Shown here piece after piece: positions 1-7,407 of a DNA stretch of 39,658 bases. The DNA is from a virus. The notes under the pieces are model-generated. The model had not been told where the DNA came from, made no database searches, and saw nothing but the letters and a program-made list of their open reading frames with translations. The translations under genes were made by a program, and so were the position numbers. The stretch lies in IMG/VR virus record IMGVR_UViG_3300027721_000033, positions 1-39,658 of that record. The stretch is one strand, 5' to 3'. Numbering within the stretch: the first letter of the stretch is position 1; each line of letters opens with the position of its first letter.

Positions 1-84
1 CCCGACATTGCAGGAGCCCCGCATCGGCACTACTGATCTCTCCCCGACACTAGCGGAGAGCGTACGAGCCCGACATTGCGGCTC
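1..84. repeat. Row of look-alike hairpins at left window edge
   Basis: Three copies of a CCGACAYT-type loop sit in different stems. Copy 3 has arms GAGCC (66-70) and GGCTC (80-84) with loop 71-79. Copy 2 has arms CTCTCC (38-43) and GGAGAG (55-60) with loop 44-54. Copy 1 is cut by the edge: bases 1-2 and GGAGCC (13-18) would pair if the preceding bases are GGCT. Arms differ but keep pairing while loops stay alike. The row begins at the stop codon of the leftward gene at 83-1138, so it could terminate or stabilise that transcript. No T-run follows, so a classical intrinsic terminator is not shown. Confidence 0.55.
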
Positions 85-1138
85 AGACGTCCTTGGAGTA
101 GTCCGGCGCAGCCTCGGTGTCGCCCTTGAGGAACGCCTTCTCGTCGAACGGTACGGCTGCCGCGCCCGTTGCGGCGGCGCCGCCAGCTTCTGCGCTGTTC
201 TTCAGCCTGTCGTGCACACCAGCGAGCGCCGGGTAGTAGATGTCGGCGTCGATGACCTTCGACAGGGACGTGAACAGCGGGTGGAACTTCGCGTCGGTGT
301 TCGCCTTCGCAGCGTCAGCCACCGGGCTGGCCTGCAGGACGTAGTACTTCTTGGTCCCGTCGACGCGCTCCTTGGCCTCGAAGGTGAACCACCGGTCCCA
401 CAGCGTGTTCGACTTCTTGAGGATGCCCATCATCGCCTTGCCAGCGCCTTCGCTGGTCTTGGCGAACTTCAAGACGTAGATGGACGTCATGTCCTGGTCC
501 AGCAGGTAGGCGGTGATCTCCCGCATGCAGCCGCCCTGGGTGTACGGACGGAGCTCCGGGGCGAGAGGGCAGGAAGCGCAGGAGCCGTACTTGCTCCCGG
601 TCCTCCGGTCCATCGAGACGCAGAGAGGCGCCTTGCTCTCGTTGCTTCCCGGCGTCTGCGGCGGCCAGAGGATCTGGCCCTCGTAGATGGCGAGGGGGAC
701 CGCGTTGAACTTCTCCCCGAGAACGCGGGAGTCCTTCGAGTAGAACTGCCCCGGCAGGCACTGACGCGGCCTGGTGGGGTCATTGCCGACGCCGTGGAAC
801 ACCTTGAGTTCCGTAGGTTCGAATCCGCTGGTGGACGAGTGCAGGCCCTGCTTCTCCGGGTTGGTCTTGGAAACCAGCGTCATCATTGCTTCTTGGCTGG
901 CCTCCGGGAGCGCCATGACGATGTCCATGAGCTCCATGGGAGTGGGGCGCTTGAGCATCATCGCCTTCGCTCGGACTTCGGGAGGGAGCCGGTTCGCCAG
1001 GGCCTTGCGCGCCGCGAACTCCGGAGAGACACTCTCGGCGGTAGCGAGAGCGGTGGTTTCAGCGGGAGCGGCAGTGGGAGCAGCTTCCGGTGCTGCGGGT
1101 GCTTCAGTGGCAGGGGTTGCGTCGGGCTTCTTGGCCAT
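83..1138 (-). CDS. Cys-rich phage protein, possible ssDNA-binding protein
   Basis: 351 aa. The first ~40 residues are a low-complexity Ala/Pro/Thr tail, followed by a folded core. A cysteine group (C173, C187, C190, C204, perhaps C127) looks like a zinc site, with a CASCP motif at 187-191. The C-terminus is Ala/Gly-rich and ends in acidic residues (DYSKDV), as many phage ssDNA-binding proteins have acidic tails. The start is supported by GGAG about 9 nt upstream. The gene is transcribed alone, divergent from the sigma gene, and lies near recombination-type genes. The ssDNA-binding reading rests on overall layout (core, zinc-type cysteines, acidic tail) and context, not on a decisive motif; an unknown zinc-binding early protein is the alternative. 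Confidence 0.35.
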   Translation of the reverse strand: MAKKPDATPATEAPAAPEAAPTAAPAETTALATAESVSPEFAARKALANRLPPEVRAKAMMLKRPTPMELMDIVMALPEASQEAMMTLVSKTNPEKQGLHSSTSGFEPTELKVFHGVGNDPTRPRQCLPGQFYSKDSRVLGEKFNAVPLAIYEGQILWPPQTPGSNESKAPLCVSMDRRTGSKYGSCASCPLAPELRPYTQGGCMREITAYLLDQDMTSIYVLKFAKTSEGAGKAMMGILKKSNTLWDRWFTFEAKERVDGTKKYYVLQASPVADAAKANTDAKFHPLFTSLSKVIDADIYYPALAGVHDRLKNSAEAGGAAATGAAAVPFDEKAFLKGDTEAAPDYSKDV

Positions 1139-1260
1139 TGCTGTACTCCATTGTTTTTGCGGGTTTGTAGGTTTTGTGCTTAAGAGATGTTGTTTTTGGC
1201 GCGGCGACCCTACCGCTTCGTAGGGCGTGTTTCAAGTGCAAAAGCGAGGATCATTAGGGA
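1139..1260. promoter_or_regulatory. Divergent control region between Cys-rich gene and sigma gene
   Basis: This 122-bp gap separates two divergent genes and must hold promoters in both directions. A perfect 6-bp hairpin is present: CCCTAC (1208-1213) and GTAGGG (1220-1225) with loop CGCTTC. Toward the sigma gene there is GCGAGG about 11 nt before ATG and AGGGA directly next to it, an unusually close purine run. The centre is T/G-rich. I cannot assign -10/-35 boxes with confidence. The hairpin could be an operator or a 5'-leader structure of the sigma mRNA. Confidence 0.45.
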
Positions 1261-2094
1261 ATGAGCTCGACCGATAACGACCGTGTCATCGCGGCCTACT
1301 TCACCGATTTACGCGGTAACGTGTTCATTCCCCAGAAGGAAGAGCAGGAACTCGTCAAGAGCTACCGTACCTGCCCCTCGTGCCGTGCGTCATACGCCCT
1401 TGGGTCTTCAGCCACGCATTGCGCCAAGTGCAAGGCTCCTCGCAACTTTAAGGCCCGTGACCGTCTCATCTCCGGCGCTCTTCGTTTCGTCGTGAAGGTC
1501 GCCAAAGAGTACGCCTACCGTACGAAGGGGCCCAACTTCGACAACGACGTTCTTACTACTCTCATCTCCGCCGGTAACATCGGACTGCTTGTCGCCGCGG
1601 ATCGTTTTGACTCCTCCCGAAACACCAAGTTTTTGACGTACGCCGCTTGGTGGGTCCGAGAGAAGATTCTGGAAGAGCTCGACAGTCAGGGGATCATTCG
1701 TGTCCCAGCGCACAAGCAGAAGGCCCTGCGCGCTCAGCGAAAGCACGGTAGTGGGACGGACGTTGAAGCTCCTCATGTGACGCTGGACACCGTGGAGTCC
1801 ATCGACGCGGCTGGGCACAGCGACGATGTCCTTGAGCGGGACTTCGTGAACACATACGGCTTTACACTTCTGCGGCAGGCCCTGGATGAGCTCGCCCTAC
1901 GGGAGCGAGACAAGTACATCGTGCTGGCGTACTTCGGAGCACGGGAGGATCCTAAGAACCTCCGACAAATTTCGAACCGCTTGGACCTATCCTCTGAGCG
2001 GGTACGGCAGATCAAGAAAAATACGATGGCGCAGTTGAAAATGTACCTGGTGGCCAATCACGTATCAGCCACCAGGGACGTTTTCGCGGAGTAG
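1261..2094 (+). CDS. Phage sigma-70-family factor with zinc-ribbon insert
   Basis: 277 aa. Expected role: directs RNA polymerase to phage promoters. Region 2 is clear: ARDRLISGALRFVVKVAKEY near 65-84, then GNIGLLVAADRFD and KFLTYAAWWVREKI (the usual sigma region 2.3-2.4 pattern with the WW pair). A region-3-like IRVPAHKQ follows. Region 4 ends with ISNRLDLSSERVRQIKK, a standard -35-reading helix-turn-helix. The odd part is a CxxC-x12-CxxC zinc ribbon (C38, C41, C54, C57) placed between the region 1.2-like segment and region 2. Cellular group 1-3 sigma factors normally lack this. The same genome encodes RNAP beta/beta-prime genes, so this is the natural partner of that enzyme, although it could instead redirect host RNAP. 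It is the only rightward gene in the early block and converges on the ParB-like gene with no gap. Confidence 0.9.
   Translation: MSSTDNDRVIAAYFTDLRGNVFIPQKEEQELVKSYRTCPSCRASYALGSSATHCAKCKAPRNFKARDRLISGALRFVVKVAKEYAYRTKGPNFDNDVLTTLISAGNIGLLVAADRFDSSRNTKFLTYAAWWVREKILEELDSQGIIRVPAHKQKALRAQRKHGSGTDVEAPHVTLDTVESIDAAGHSDDVLERDFVNTYGFTLLRQALDELALRERDKYIVLAYFGAREDPKNLRQISNRLDLSSERVRQIKKNTMAQLKMYLVANHVSATRDVFAE
2046..2080 (+). terminator. Hairpin inside 3' end of the sigma gene
   Basis: A perfect 9-bp inverted repeat lies in the last codons of the sigma gene: CCTGGTGGC (2046-2054) and GCCACCAGG (2068-2076), with a 13-nt loop. GACGTTTTC follows. The sigma and ParB-like genes converge with abutting stop codons (2092-2094 and 2095-2097), leaving no intergenic space, so a terminator has to sit within coding sequence. 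The short T-run makes it a weak intrinsic terminator; it might act in both directions. Confidence 0.5.
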
Positions 2095-3051
2095 CTACTT
2101 CAGCCGCAGGTCAGCCGCGAGGGTGATCCCCTTGAGGATCAGCCGGTACTCCTCCCGCTTCTTCGCGGTGTCGGCGTTGACCTCTTTTCGCTTGTAGCTG
2201 ACCATCAGCTCGCGGATGTCATCCTTCTTGAGAGGGTGGAATTCGGCGTCGACGTAGTACTCGATGGCCTTCTCCGACGGAGCGGGTTTCGCCGCCTTCT
2301 TCTTCTTGGGCTTGGCCTCCCCGTCCTCCTCTTCCTCTTCTTCCTCCGCCGCGGCCTCGGTGGTTCCGAGGATGTGGGCGATCTTTGCCTCCATCGCCGC
2401 GACCGTCAGATCGCTCGCTTCGAACACCAGGTCGTCGATGGCCTTGGTGTTGGGCAGGAGGCGGCACAGCGCCCGTGCCTGCGTGAACGACAGCTCTCCG
2501 TCGCGCAGGGCGCTGAGAGCGGACTCCGGCAGTTCCAGCAGAGCGAGGTACTGCGAGACGTAGCCCGGCGCCATGCCGATGGCCTCCGCCACCTGCTGCT
2601 GCTCGAGCCCGGTGTTCTTGATGAGCTTCGCGAACGCCTTGGCCTTGTCCAACGGGGCCATGTCCTTGCGCTGGATGTTCTCGATGAGCGCCAGCTTGAT
2701 GCGACGGTTCACGTCAGCGTCGACGATCATCGCGGGGATGGTCGCCAACTCCAAGCTGCGTACCGCGGTGAGGCGTCGGTGTCCGGCGACGACGGTGTAC
2801 TTCCCCGGCGTCTCTGACATGGTGACGACGATGGGCTCCACGAGCCCTTCAGCCTTGATGCTCTTGGCGAGCTCTTCGATTTCCGGAAGCTCCCCGCTGC
2901 GGATGTTGTCGCCCGCCTTGGTGACGATGTCCTTGACGGGCAGCTCCACGAAGCGATTGGTGGCCAGCGGGGAAGCCGCCTTCGGTGCTACGGCGGCGAT
3001 GACGGCTTCGGGGGTCTCTTCAGATGACACGGGTGTCTCGGCGGTAGCCAT
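2095..3051 (-). CDS. ParB/Srx-domain DNA-binding protein with KorB-type HTH
   Basis: 318 aa. The N-terminal ~30 residues are low-complexity. The ParB/Srx fold covers about 33-130 and shows the box II motif GHRR (90-93) and the ENIQR motif (124-128), which in ParB proteins form the CTP/partner-binding patches. A helix-turn-helix follows (about 148-170, QQVAEAIGMAPGYVSQYLAL). The C-terminal third has a long acidic run (EEEEEEED), a lysine-rich run and a final domain of unknown type. The start is fixed by a strong GGAGGAG about 8 nt upstream. It is last in a leftward operon. No ParA is visible, so the role may be transcription control, replication or nuclease-type function rather than plasmid-like partition. 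Confidence 0.85.
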   Translation of the reverse strand: MATAETPVSSEETPEAVIAAVAPKAASPLATNRFVELPVKDIVTKAGDNIRSGELPEIEELAKSIKAEGLVEPIVVTMSETPGKYTVVAGHRRLTAVRSLELATIPAMIVDADVNRRIKLALIENIQRKDMAPLDKAKAFAKLIKNTGLEQQQVAEAIGMAPGYVSQYLALLELPESALSALRDGELSFTQARALCRLLPNTKAIDDLVFEASDLTVAAMEAKIAHILGTTEAAAEEEEEEEDGEAKPKKKKAAKPAPSEKAIEYYVDAEFHPLKKDDIRELMVSYKRKEVNADTAKKREEYRLILKGITLAADLRLK

Positions 3052-3091
3052 TCGGCTCCTCCAGGTGAGGGGGTGAACTGTTGGGGATGCG

Positions 3092-3349
3092 TTACCCGTC
3101 GTGGAATTCGCGCAGGAACGCTTCTTTGCTGATGTTCGTCATGTGCAACTTCTCAACGGCGGTACCTTCTACGATCTCGCCGATGAGGAAGAGGAATTCT
3201 CGTTCCATCTTCTCTACCGCTTGTGGTGTGTTGTGGGCGGTGACCCACAAAGCTCGCACGGCTTTGAGCTTGTAAACGAGATGCTCTTGCGCCGCCAGGT
3301 GGCGTTGAACTCGCGCCGTGTTCTTGTTAACGGGGCTTCGGCTTGTCAT
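3092..3349 (-). CDS. Small unknown protein in the early operon
   Basis: 85 aa when started at the ATG of MTSRSPVNK, which overlaps the end of the upstream zinc-ribbon gene by 23 nt and has GGGAG about 13 nt before it. A longer frame opens at 3442, but its first 31 codons would overlap the zinc-ribbon gene heavily, so the shorter form is preferred. The product is mostly helical, basic at the N-terminus and charged throughout; no known motif is seen. It lies between the ParB-like gene and the zinc-ribbon gene in the same leftward operon. Confidence 0.6.
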   Translation of the reverse strand: MTSRSPVNKNTARVQRHLAAQEHLVYKLKAVRALWVTAHNTPQAVEKMEREFLFLIGEIVEGTAVEKLHMTNISKEAFLREFHDG

Positions 3350-3545
3350 GGAGAGACTGAGCTCCCGCTTCGAATGGTTGTGAGCCACACTTCGTGCACA
3401 AAAGGACCCCTGTCTCATCCGGGGGACGAAGGGCATGGCCACAGGCGGGGCACTTCAACTTCCCGTCTGCTGCGGTCTTCACCTCTTCGCCGGTCTCTTC
3501 TACGCCGTACTTTTCCATGTCTGGCACAGGGGTCCCCTTGTTCAT
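3327..3545 (-). CDS. Small zinc-ribbon protein
   Basis: 72 aa. A classical two-knuckle zinc ribbon is present: CPACGH and, 14 residues on, CTKCGS. The flanks are acidic before the ribbon and basic after it (HDKPKPR tail). Such single-ribbon proteins usually bind nucleic acid or a protein partner; no specific function can be given. It follows the upstream gene by 3 nt with AAGGCG as ribosome site, and its end overlaps the next gene, so the operon is translated as a coupled unit. Confidence 0.7.
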   Translation of the reverse strand: MNKGTPVPDMEKYGVEETGEEVKTAADGKLKCPACGHALRPPDETGVLLCTKCGSQPFEAGAQSLHDKPKPR

Positions 3546-3548
3546 TCG

Positions 3549-3893
3549 TTACGCCTTTTCGGCGGCTTCGGTCTTGTCCTTCTTCGTCCGCGGCTTCCGC
3601 TCGCCGAGCTCGCTCACACCCTCGAGCAAGTCTCCGACGCGCTTGGCGCAGGAGCGCTTCGCCTCGGCGGGGTCGCACAGGTAGGTGTGCACAAGCTTCT
3701 TGTCCCCGAGCACCGCGAGAAAGTCAGGCAGCTCGTCAGCGGGGAGGGTCGCGATGAACGCCTCCAGCTTTGCCAGGGTGGCGACCTTACGCTTCTGCAG
3801 CGCTTCGAAGGCCTGCGCCGTAGCGAGGTCTTCGATCTCGTGGATGTCTTCCCGGTGGCACCGGGTGCACGTCATGCTCATCTTGATGGCCAT
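3549..3893 (-). CDS. Small Cys-containing unknown protein
   Basis: 114 aa. It begins with a CxxC knuckle (MTCTRCH) near residue 9. Two further cysteines lie near 73 (YLCDP) and 82 (SCAKR), which might complete a zinc site. The middle is an amphipathic helix pair and the C-terminus is Lys/Glu-rich. A good AAGGAG lies 8 nt upstream of the ATG. It sits in the leftward operon between the nuclease gene and the zinc-ribbon gene. No family is recognised; the Cys layout invites comparison with the other zinc-type proteins in this block. Confidence 0.65.
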   Translation of the reverse strand: MAIKMSMTCTRCHREDIHEIEDLATAQAFEALQKRKVATLAKLEAFIATLPADELPDFLAVLGDKKLVHTYLCDPAEAKRSCAKRVGDLLEGVSELGERKPRTKKDKTEAAEKA

Positions 3894-3911
3894 CTTGGTC
3901 TCCTTGGGGGG

Positions 3912-4814
3912 TTACTTCTTACCGCGGCACAAGTGATAGAACGAGCAGTGGTCCTTGTTGCAGGCCCAGTTGTCGATCTCCGTCTTAGGGAATACACCCT
4001 TCCGGACGTACTCCGCAACTTCGTTCACGTGGTCGATGAGGATTTCTGCGTCTCGCGGGGTCCGCGCGCTCTCCGCCTGCAGGAAGGTGGGTGCCTTCTT
4101 GTGAGCGATGAGCTGGTCGATGCGTACATCAGGCGTCCCCTCCACGTGTGAGTAGAGGGTCAGCTGCGGGTCCAGCGCGACTTCTTTGTCACTCCACTTC
4201 GCCTTCCCCGTCTTCAGATCCGCTGTAACGAGCCGCTTCGGCGCGAGGGCAGCGTCTTCGGGGCGCATCCCAGCCGTGTTGATGCTGGGCTGTTCGTCGA
4301 TGAGGTCGATCCACCCAATCATGGGGACGTCCCCAACCTTCTTGGCGAACCCCTTCTCGATTGCGACGGGGTTGATCTTGGGCAGGGCGTACGTGGCGTA
4401 CGTCTTGAACAAGTTCAGTGCCAGGTCCTTCGTCTTTCCAGGGTCTTCCTCGCCCCAGTCGAGAACACCCTTCGCCTTTTCGTCGAAGGTGCGGCTCACT
4501 ACTTCGCGCCCTTCTTCGACGCTGGGTACCTTCCCTTCCAGCTTCGCCTTGAGGACGTGCTCGACCCCGGCGTGAACTGCGTTCCCACGGCTCGTCGATG
4601 CATAGTCCGGGGTGGAGATCTGCTGCACGTACTTGAACTCGTACGCCTTACCGCAGATGAGCCAGCTGTTGTACTGCGAGTTCGAGAAGAAGCCCTTGGG
4701 GAGCTTCGGGTCGAGGAAGTCGGAGGTGATGTTCAGCTTACGGAGCAGTGCGTCTGTCCGGGATTCTTTCATGGTGACAGCCTCGGGGTGTTCGATGACG
4801 TTGCCTTTGGTCAT
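3912..4814 (-). CDS. Cas4/RecB-like PD-(D/E)XK nuclease with Fe-S-type cysteines
   Basis: 300 aa from the ATG at 4814, whose ATGA overlaps the stop of the preceding gene; a frame open to 4856 is rejected because the overlap start is typical here. The PD-(D/E)XK pattern is complete: SNSQYNSWLICGKAYEFKYV near the N-terminus, RGNAVHAGVE with H81, GWIDLID with D170, TADLKTGK with D199-x-K201, and PQLTLYS with Q217. One early cysteine (C54) and three late ones (C285, C290, C296) match the split 4Fe-4S arrangement of Cas4 and AddB. Expected activity is end-resecting or 5'-directed DNA cleavage in recombination or replication. No cas1/cas2 or repeat array is nearby, so this is a phage recombination-type exonuclease rather than a CRISPR adaptation gene. 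Confidence 0.85.
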   Translation of the reverse strand: MTKGNVIEHPEAVTMKESRTDALLRKLNITSDFLDPKLPKGFFSNSQYNSWLICGKAYEFKYVQQISTPDYASTSRGNAVHAGVEHVLKAKLEGKVPSVEEGREVVSRTFDEKAKGVLDWGEEDPGKTKDLALNLFKTYATYALPKINPVAIEKGFAKKVGDVPMIGWIDLIDEQPSINTAGMRPEDAALAPKRLVTADLKTGKAKWSDKEVALDPQLTLYSHVEGTPDVRIDQLIAHKKAPTFLQAESARTPRDAEILIDHVNEVAEYVRKGVFPKTEIDNWACNKDHCSFYHLCRGKK

Positions 4815-5251
4815 GGGATCTCGTCGTTGAAGTCTTTCGGCGCGATAGCGGACCACTTGCCAGCGCGTCGCTTCAGTTGGGGGTTTTCACGGTCAAGCTC
4901 GTTCTCGAGCGCTTTGGATGCCGCCAAGACAGCCGCGGGGTGAACGTCGGCGTTCCCCTCACCTTCTGTTCCGTCTTTCCCCGGCGGCGGAGGTTCGGTC
5001 GTTGCGTCAGGGTCGTCTCGAAGTACGGCGACCTTCTCTTCCTCATCGCGCGCCTGGCTCTGTCGCCGGGCTGTCGTGTTGAGGGACACGACGTTTGTTT
5101 CCTCCTTGGTCGGGGCATCGGACATCGGGATGCCGCTTACCTCGATTTCGAGAGGATCCGTCCGGATGATGACTCTCTCCGGGTCGAGGGCCACGTCGAA
5201 GTGTTTGCCCAGGATGGTTACGATCTCGTCCTTTTCCAGAATCAACCTCAT
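4811..5251 (-). CDS. Unknown protein between SNF2 ATPase and nuclease
   Basis: 146 aa. The first ~40 residues form a compact hydrophobic/charged segment (MRLILEKDEIVTILGKHF), followed by a long charged linker rich in Glu, Asp and Pro, and a short basic C-terminal piece (LKRRAGKWSAIAP). No motif is recognised. Both ends overlap neighbours by ATGA (start inside the SNF2 stop, stop over the nuclease start), so the three genes are translationally coupled. It may be an adaptor that works with the ATPase and nuclease, which is inference from position only. Confidence 0.7.
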   Translation of the reverse strand: MRLILEKDEIVTILGKHFDVALDPERVIIRTDPLEIEVSGIPMSDAPTKEETNVVSLNTTARRQSQARDEEEKVAVLRDDPDATTEPPPPGKDGTEGEGNADVHPAAVLAASKALENELDRENPQLKRRAGKWSAIAPKDFNDEIP

Positions 5252-7305
5252 GTCAGTACCCTCGCTTTTGCTACGGTGCGTTTGACGCTTCTTGGGTGAA
5301 TGCAGTCCGGGTCAAAGACCGCCACGTCTTCACGCAGACAGCGCTCTTGCCGGTGGCAGGTAGCGCACGCGATCTTGTTCGTCAACAGCGCGCTCAGGTC
5401 CTTCTTCTCAGAGAGCGCCGTTGCTTTGAAGAAGTCGACCGTCCCCGCGGCGATGAGGCGGTACACGAACGTCTTCATCTTCTGCCCGGCTCTAAAATTT
5501 CTGTCGATGGCCTGGAGGTAGTGCCCCAAGGACCACGGAAGAGCGTAGAAGATCATGTAGGCAGCCGAGTTCAGCGTGATGCCGACTCCCGTCGCAACGT
5601 GACTCAGATACACGCGACACTTCGGATCCAGGTTGAACGTGTCAATGCGTTTCTGAATGTTGCCTTCGCCACCACGGACGAACTCGAGCTTCTTCTTCTG
5701 GAGCAGCGCCTCGATGGCGTCGAGCTCCGCGTGGTACTGCCCCCAGACGATGACCTTGGTGGTCTCGTTCTCCAGGATCTCGTCGAGGAGCCCTTCGAGG
5801 ACATCGAGCTTCGGGTTCTCCTTCAGGACGTTCAGAAGTCCAGGGGGTGGCTTCTGCACCACCTGACACCGTGCGGTGTAGGGCTGCACGTTGCCGTCAA
5901 CGCACTTCACCAGATGTTCGCAACTGTCACAGATGCCCGCTTTACGCTGGCTGTCGATGATGAAGCCCGAGGTCACCTGCGCCAACTTGTTCAGCAGCAC
6001 GGCTGCGTTCTGTACGGCGAGCGTCGACTCCGAGCTGAAGTACTCCTGCAGGTCGGCCGACATGTCTTCGACCAGCTTGTTGTAGAGCTTCTTCTGTTCC
6101 CCGGACAGCTCTACTGGGACGTCGATGATCGTCCGCTCAGGAAGGTCGAGACACTCCTCTTTTGTCTTTCGAATTGCGACGCGGTTCACGCGTTCGTTCA
6201 GGATGTTGATGTTCTTGAACCCTGTGACGATTCTCTTGTTGTACGGGTTCCGCGTTAGGAACATGTCAGAGAACTTGAGCCAGTCCTCCGGGATGATCGC
6301 AGGCGAAAGAAATTTCATTTGCGGGTAGAGGTGTCGCGGGTCCCCAAGCGTCGGGGTTCCTGACATCAGGTATCGCCGAGTAGCTTGCTTTGCCAAGGCC
6401 AGCGCCGCCTTCGTTTGATCAGCGCTCATGTTGTTGAGGTTCTGGCTCTCGTCCGCGGCGATGATCTTGAAGTCGATGTCTTTCAACCACTGCGGGCTCT
6501 GCTCTGACTCTTGTTCAGCCCAGCGAGCGACGTGCGCGATGGGAGCTCCGAGCGCCCAAGCCAAGGCCAGGTCGAGCTGCCTATCGGGATCCGAAAGAAA
6601 ACGTATACCCCGGACGAGCGACGCCAGGCCGCTCTCACTCAGGGGAACCCCTGCTTCCTTCGCCACCTTCAGGGCTGACAACGTCGATGGATATAGCCTC
6701 GGGTGCCCAAGGTTTCTCGCCGTGCCGTAGGAAGCTACGATTACGTCGTACTCCTTGTACCTCCGTATGATATCCCTTTTCTGCTCCGGGGACCCTATGA
6801 GCGCCACCGCTTTGAGCTCACCGCCAGAGTGCAGTGTCGCTTCTCGCACCCATCCAGGCACGGTGACCTTTGGCGTCAGGACGAGCATTCTTTGTCCGGG
6901 GAAATTCCGTTTCAGATCGACCATTACCTTGGTCTTCCCTGTTCCGGGGTCCCAATACAGGGCGAACCTGGGGTAGTTCAGAAGATGCGTGAGCCCGTCG
7001 ATTTGATGGTCGAACGGTTTCGTAGCGAACTGGAACCCCGCGGGAAGGGTGCGTTCTTTCAGGCGCTGTGGTACGGACTGGAGGACCGCAATCTGCTGCT
7101 CTGCCTCTGGGGTGAAGCTGGTGTCCTTCTGTACCTTCCTGAGATCGTTGGCGGCAAGCAACCCAAAAGGAGGGTACGCAGGGAACATCCAACGCTTCTT
7201 CTCTACGTCCAGCATCCCCGCGTGTACCCGCTCGAAACCGGGAACCATCCCGGATGAGACGAAGACCGGGGTACCGTTTATGGTCTCCAGTGAAATCAGA
7301 GGCAT
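5248..7305 (-). CDS. SNF2-family DNA translocase/helicase-like ATPase
   Basis: 685 aa, two RecA-like lobes. Motif I is DPGTGKT (119-125), motif II is DESQ (285-288, replacing the usual DEAH), motif III is SGTP (315-318), motif V is GVGITLNSA near 573-581 and motif VI is QAIDRNFRAGQ (598-608), the SNF2 signature. Extra Cys pairs interrupt lobe 2 (CDSCEHLVKC, 459-468, plus C480) and close the protein (CATCHRQERC), suggesting zinc or cluster sites. Enzymes of this type remodel or translocate on dsDNA, and phage versions usually act in replication or recombination. It is the first gene of the leftward operon and overlaps the next by ATGA. GGGAG lies upstream of its ATG. Confidence 0.9.
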   Translation of the reverse strand: MPLISLETINGTPVFVSSGMVPGFERVHAGMLDVEKKRWMFPAYPPFGLLAANDLRKVQKDTSFTPEAEQQIAVLQSVPQRLKERTLPAGFQFATKPFDHQIDGLTHLLNYPRFALYWDPGTGKTKVMVDLKRNFPGQRMLVLTPKVTVPGWVREATLHSGGELKAVALIGSPEQKRDIIRRYKEYDVIVASYGTARNLGHPRLYPSTLSALKVAKEAGVPLSESGLASLVRGIRFLSDPDRQLDLALAWALGAPIAHVARWAEQESEQSPQWLKDIDFKIIAADESQNLNNMSADQTKAALALAKQATRRYLMSGTPTLGDPRHLYPQMKFLSPAIIPEDWLKFSDMFLTRNPYNKRIVTGFKNINILNERVNRVAIRKTKEECLDLPERTIIDVPVELSGEQKKLYNKLVEDMSADLQEYFSSESTLAVQNAAVLLNKLAQVTSGFIIDSQRKAGICDSCEHLVKCVDGNVQPYTARCQVVQKPPPGLLNVLKENPKLDVLEGLLDEILENETTKVIVWGQYHAELDAIEALLQKKKLEFVRGGEGNIQKRIDTFNLDPKCRVYLSHVATGVGITLNSAAYMIFYALPWSLGHYLQAIDRNFRAGQKMKTFVYRLIAAGTVDFFKATALSEKKDLSALLTNKIACATCHRQERCLREDVAVFDPDCIHPRSVKRTVAKARVLT

Positions 7306-7407
7306 GGTACTTTTCTCCCTTGCGATACTACACTAAGTAGGTTTATCCCGCCAACGTCTCTTTGCGTAGTAGAATCGCCTAGATTCGCGGTATGACGAGG
7401 AACTCGA
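7306..7407. promoter_or_regulatory. Divergent control region: early operon and portal gene
   Basis: This 102-bp gap separates the leftward SNF2 operon from the rightward portal gene. CCTAGATTC at 7378-7386 matches the recurring CCTAnACTT motif; taking TAGATT (7380-7385) as the -10 box puts the start of RNA near 7392 and gives a short leader ending in GAGG before the ATG at 7408. The motif lies in a small inverted repeat, GAATC (7372-7376) and GATTC (7382-7386). A second related stretch, CTACACTAAG, is at 7328-7337. The leftward promoter for the SNF2 operon must also be here but I cannot place it. Confidence 0.5.

Noticed and set aside
8-1183. A 391-codon rightward frame at the left edge
   Set aside because: It is antisense to the Cys-rich gene at 83-1138, which has a good ribosome site, a coherent protein and zinc-type cysteines. 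High G+C makes such long shadow frames common.
2095-7305. Reading SNF2, Cas4-like and ParB-like genes as a defence island
   Set aside because: No restriction, methyltransferase, toxin or CRISPR component is present; a phage replication/recombination operon fits better.
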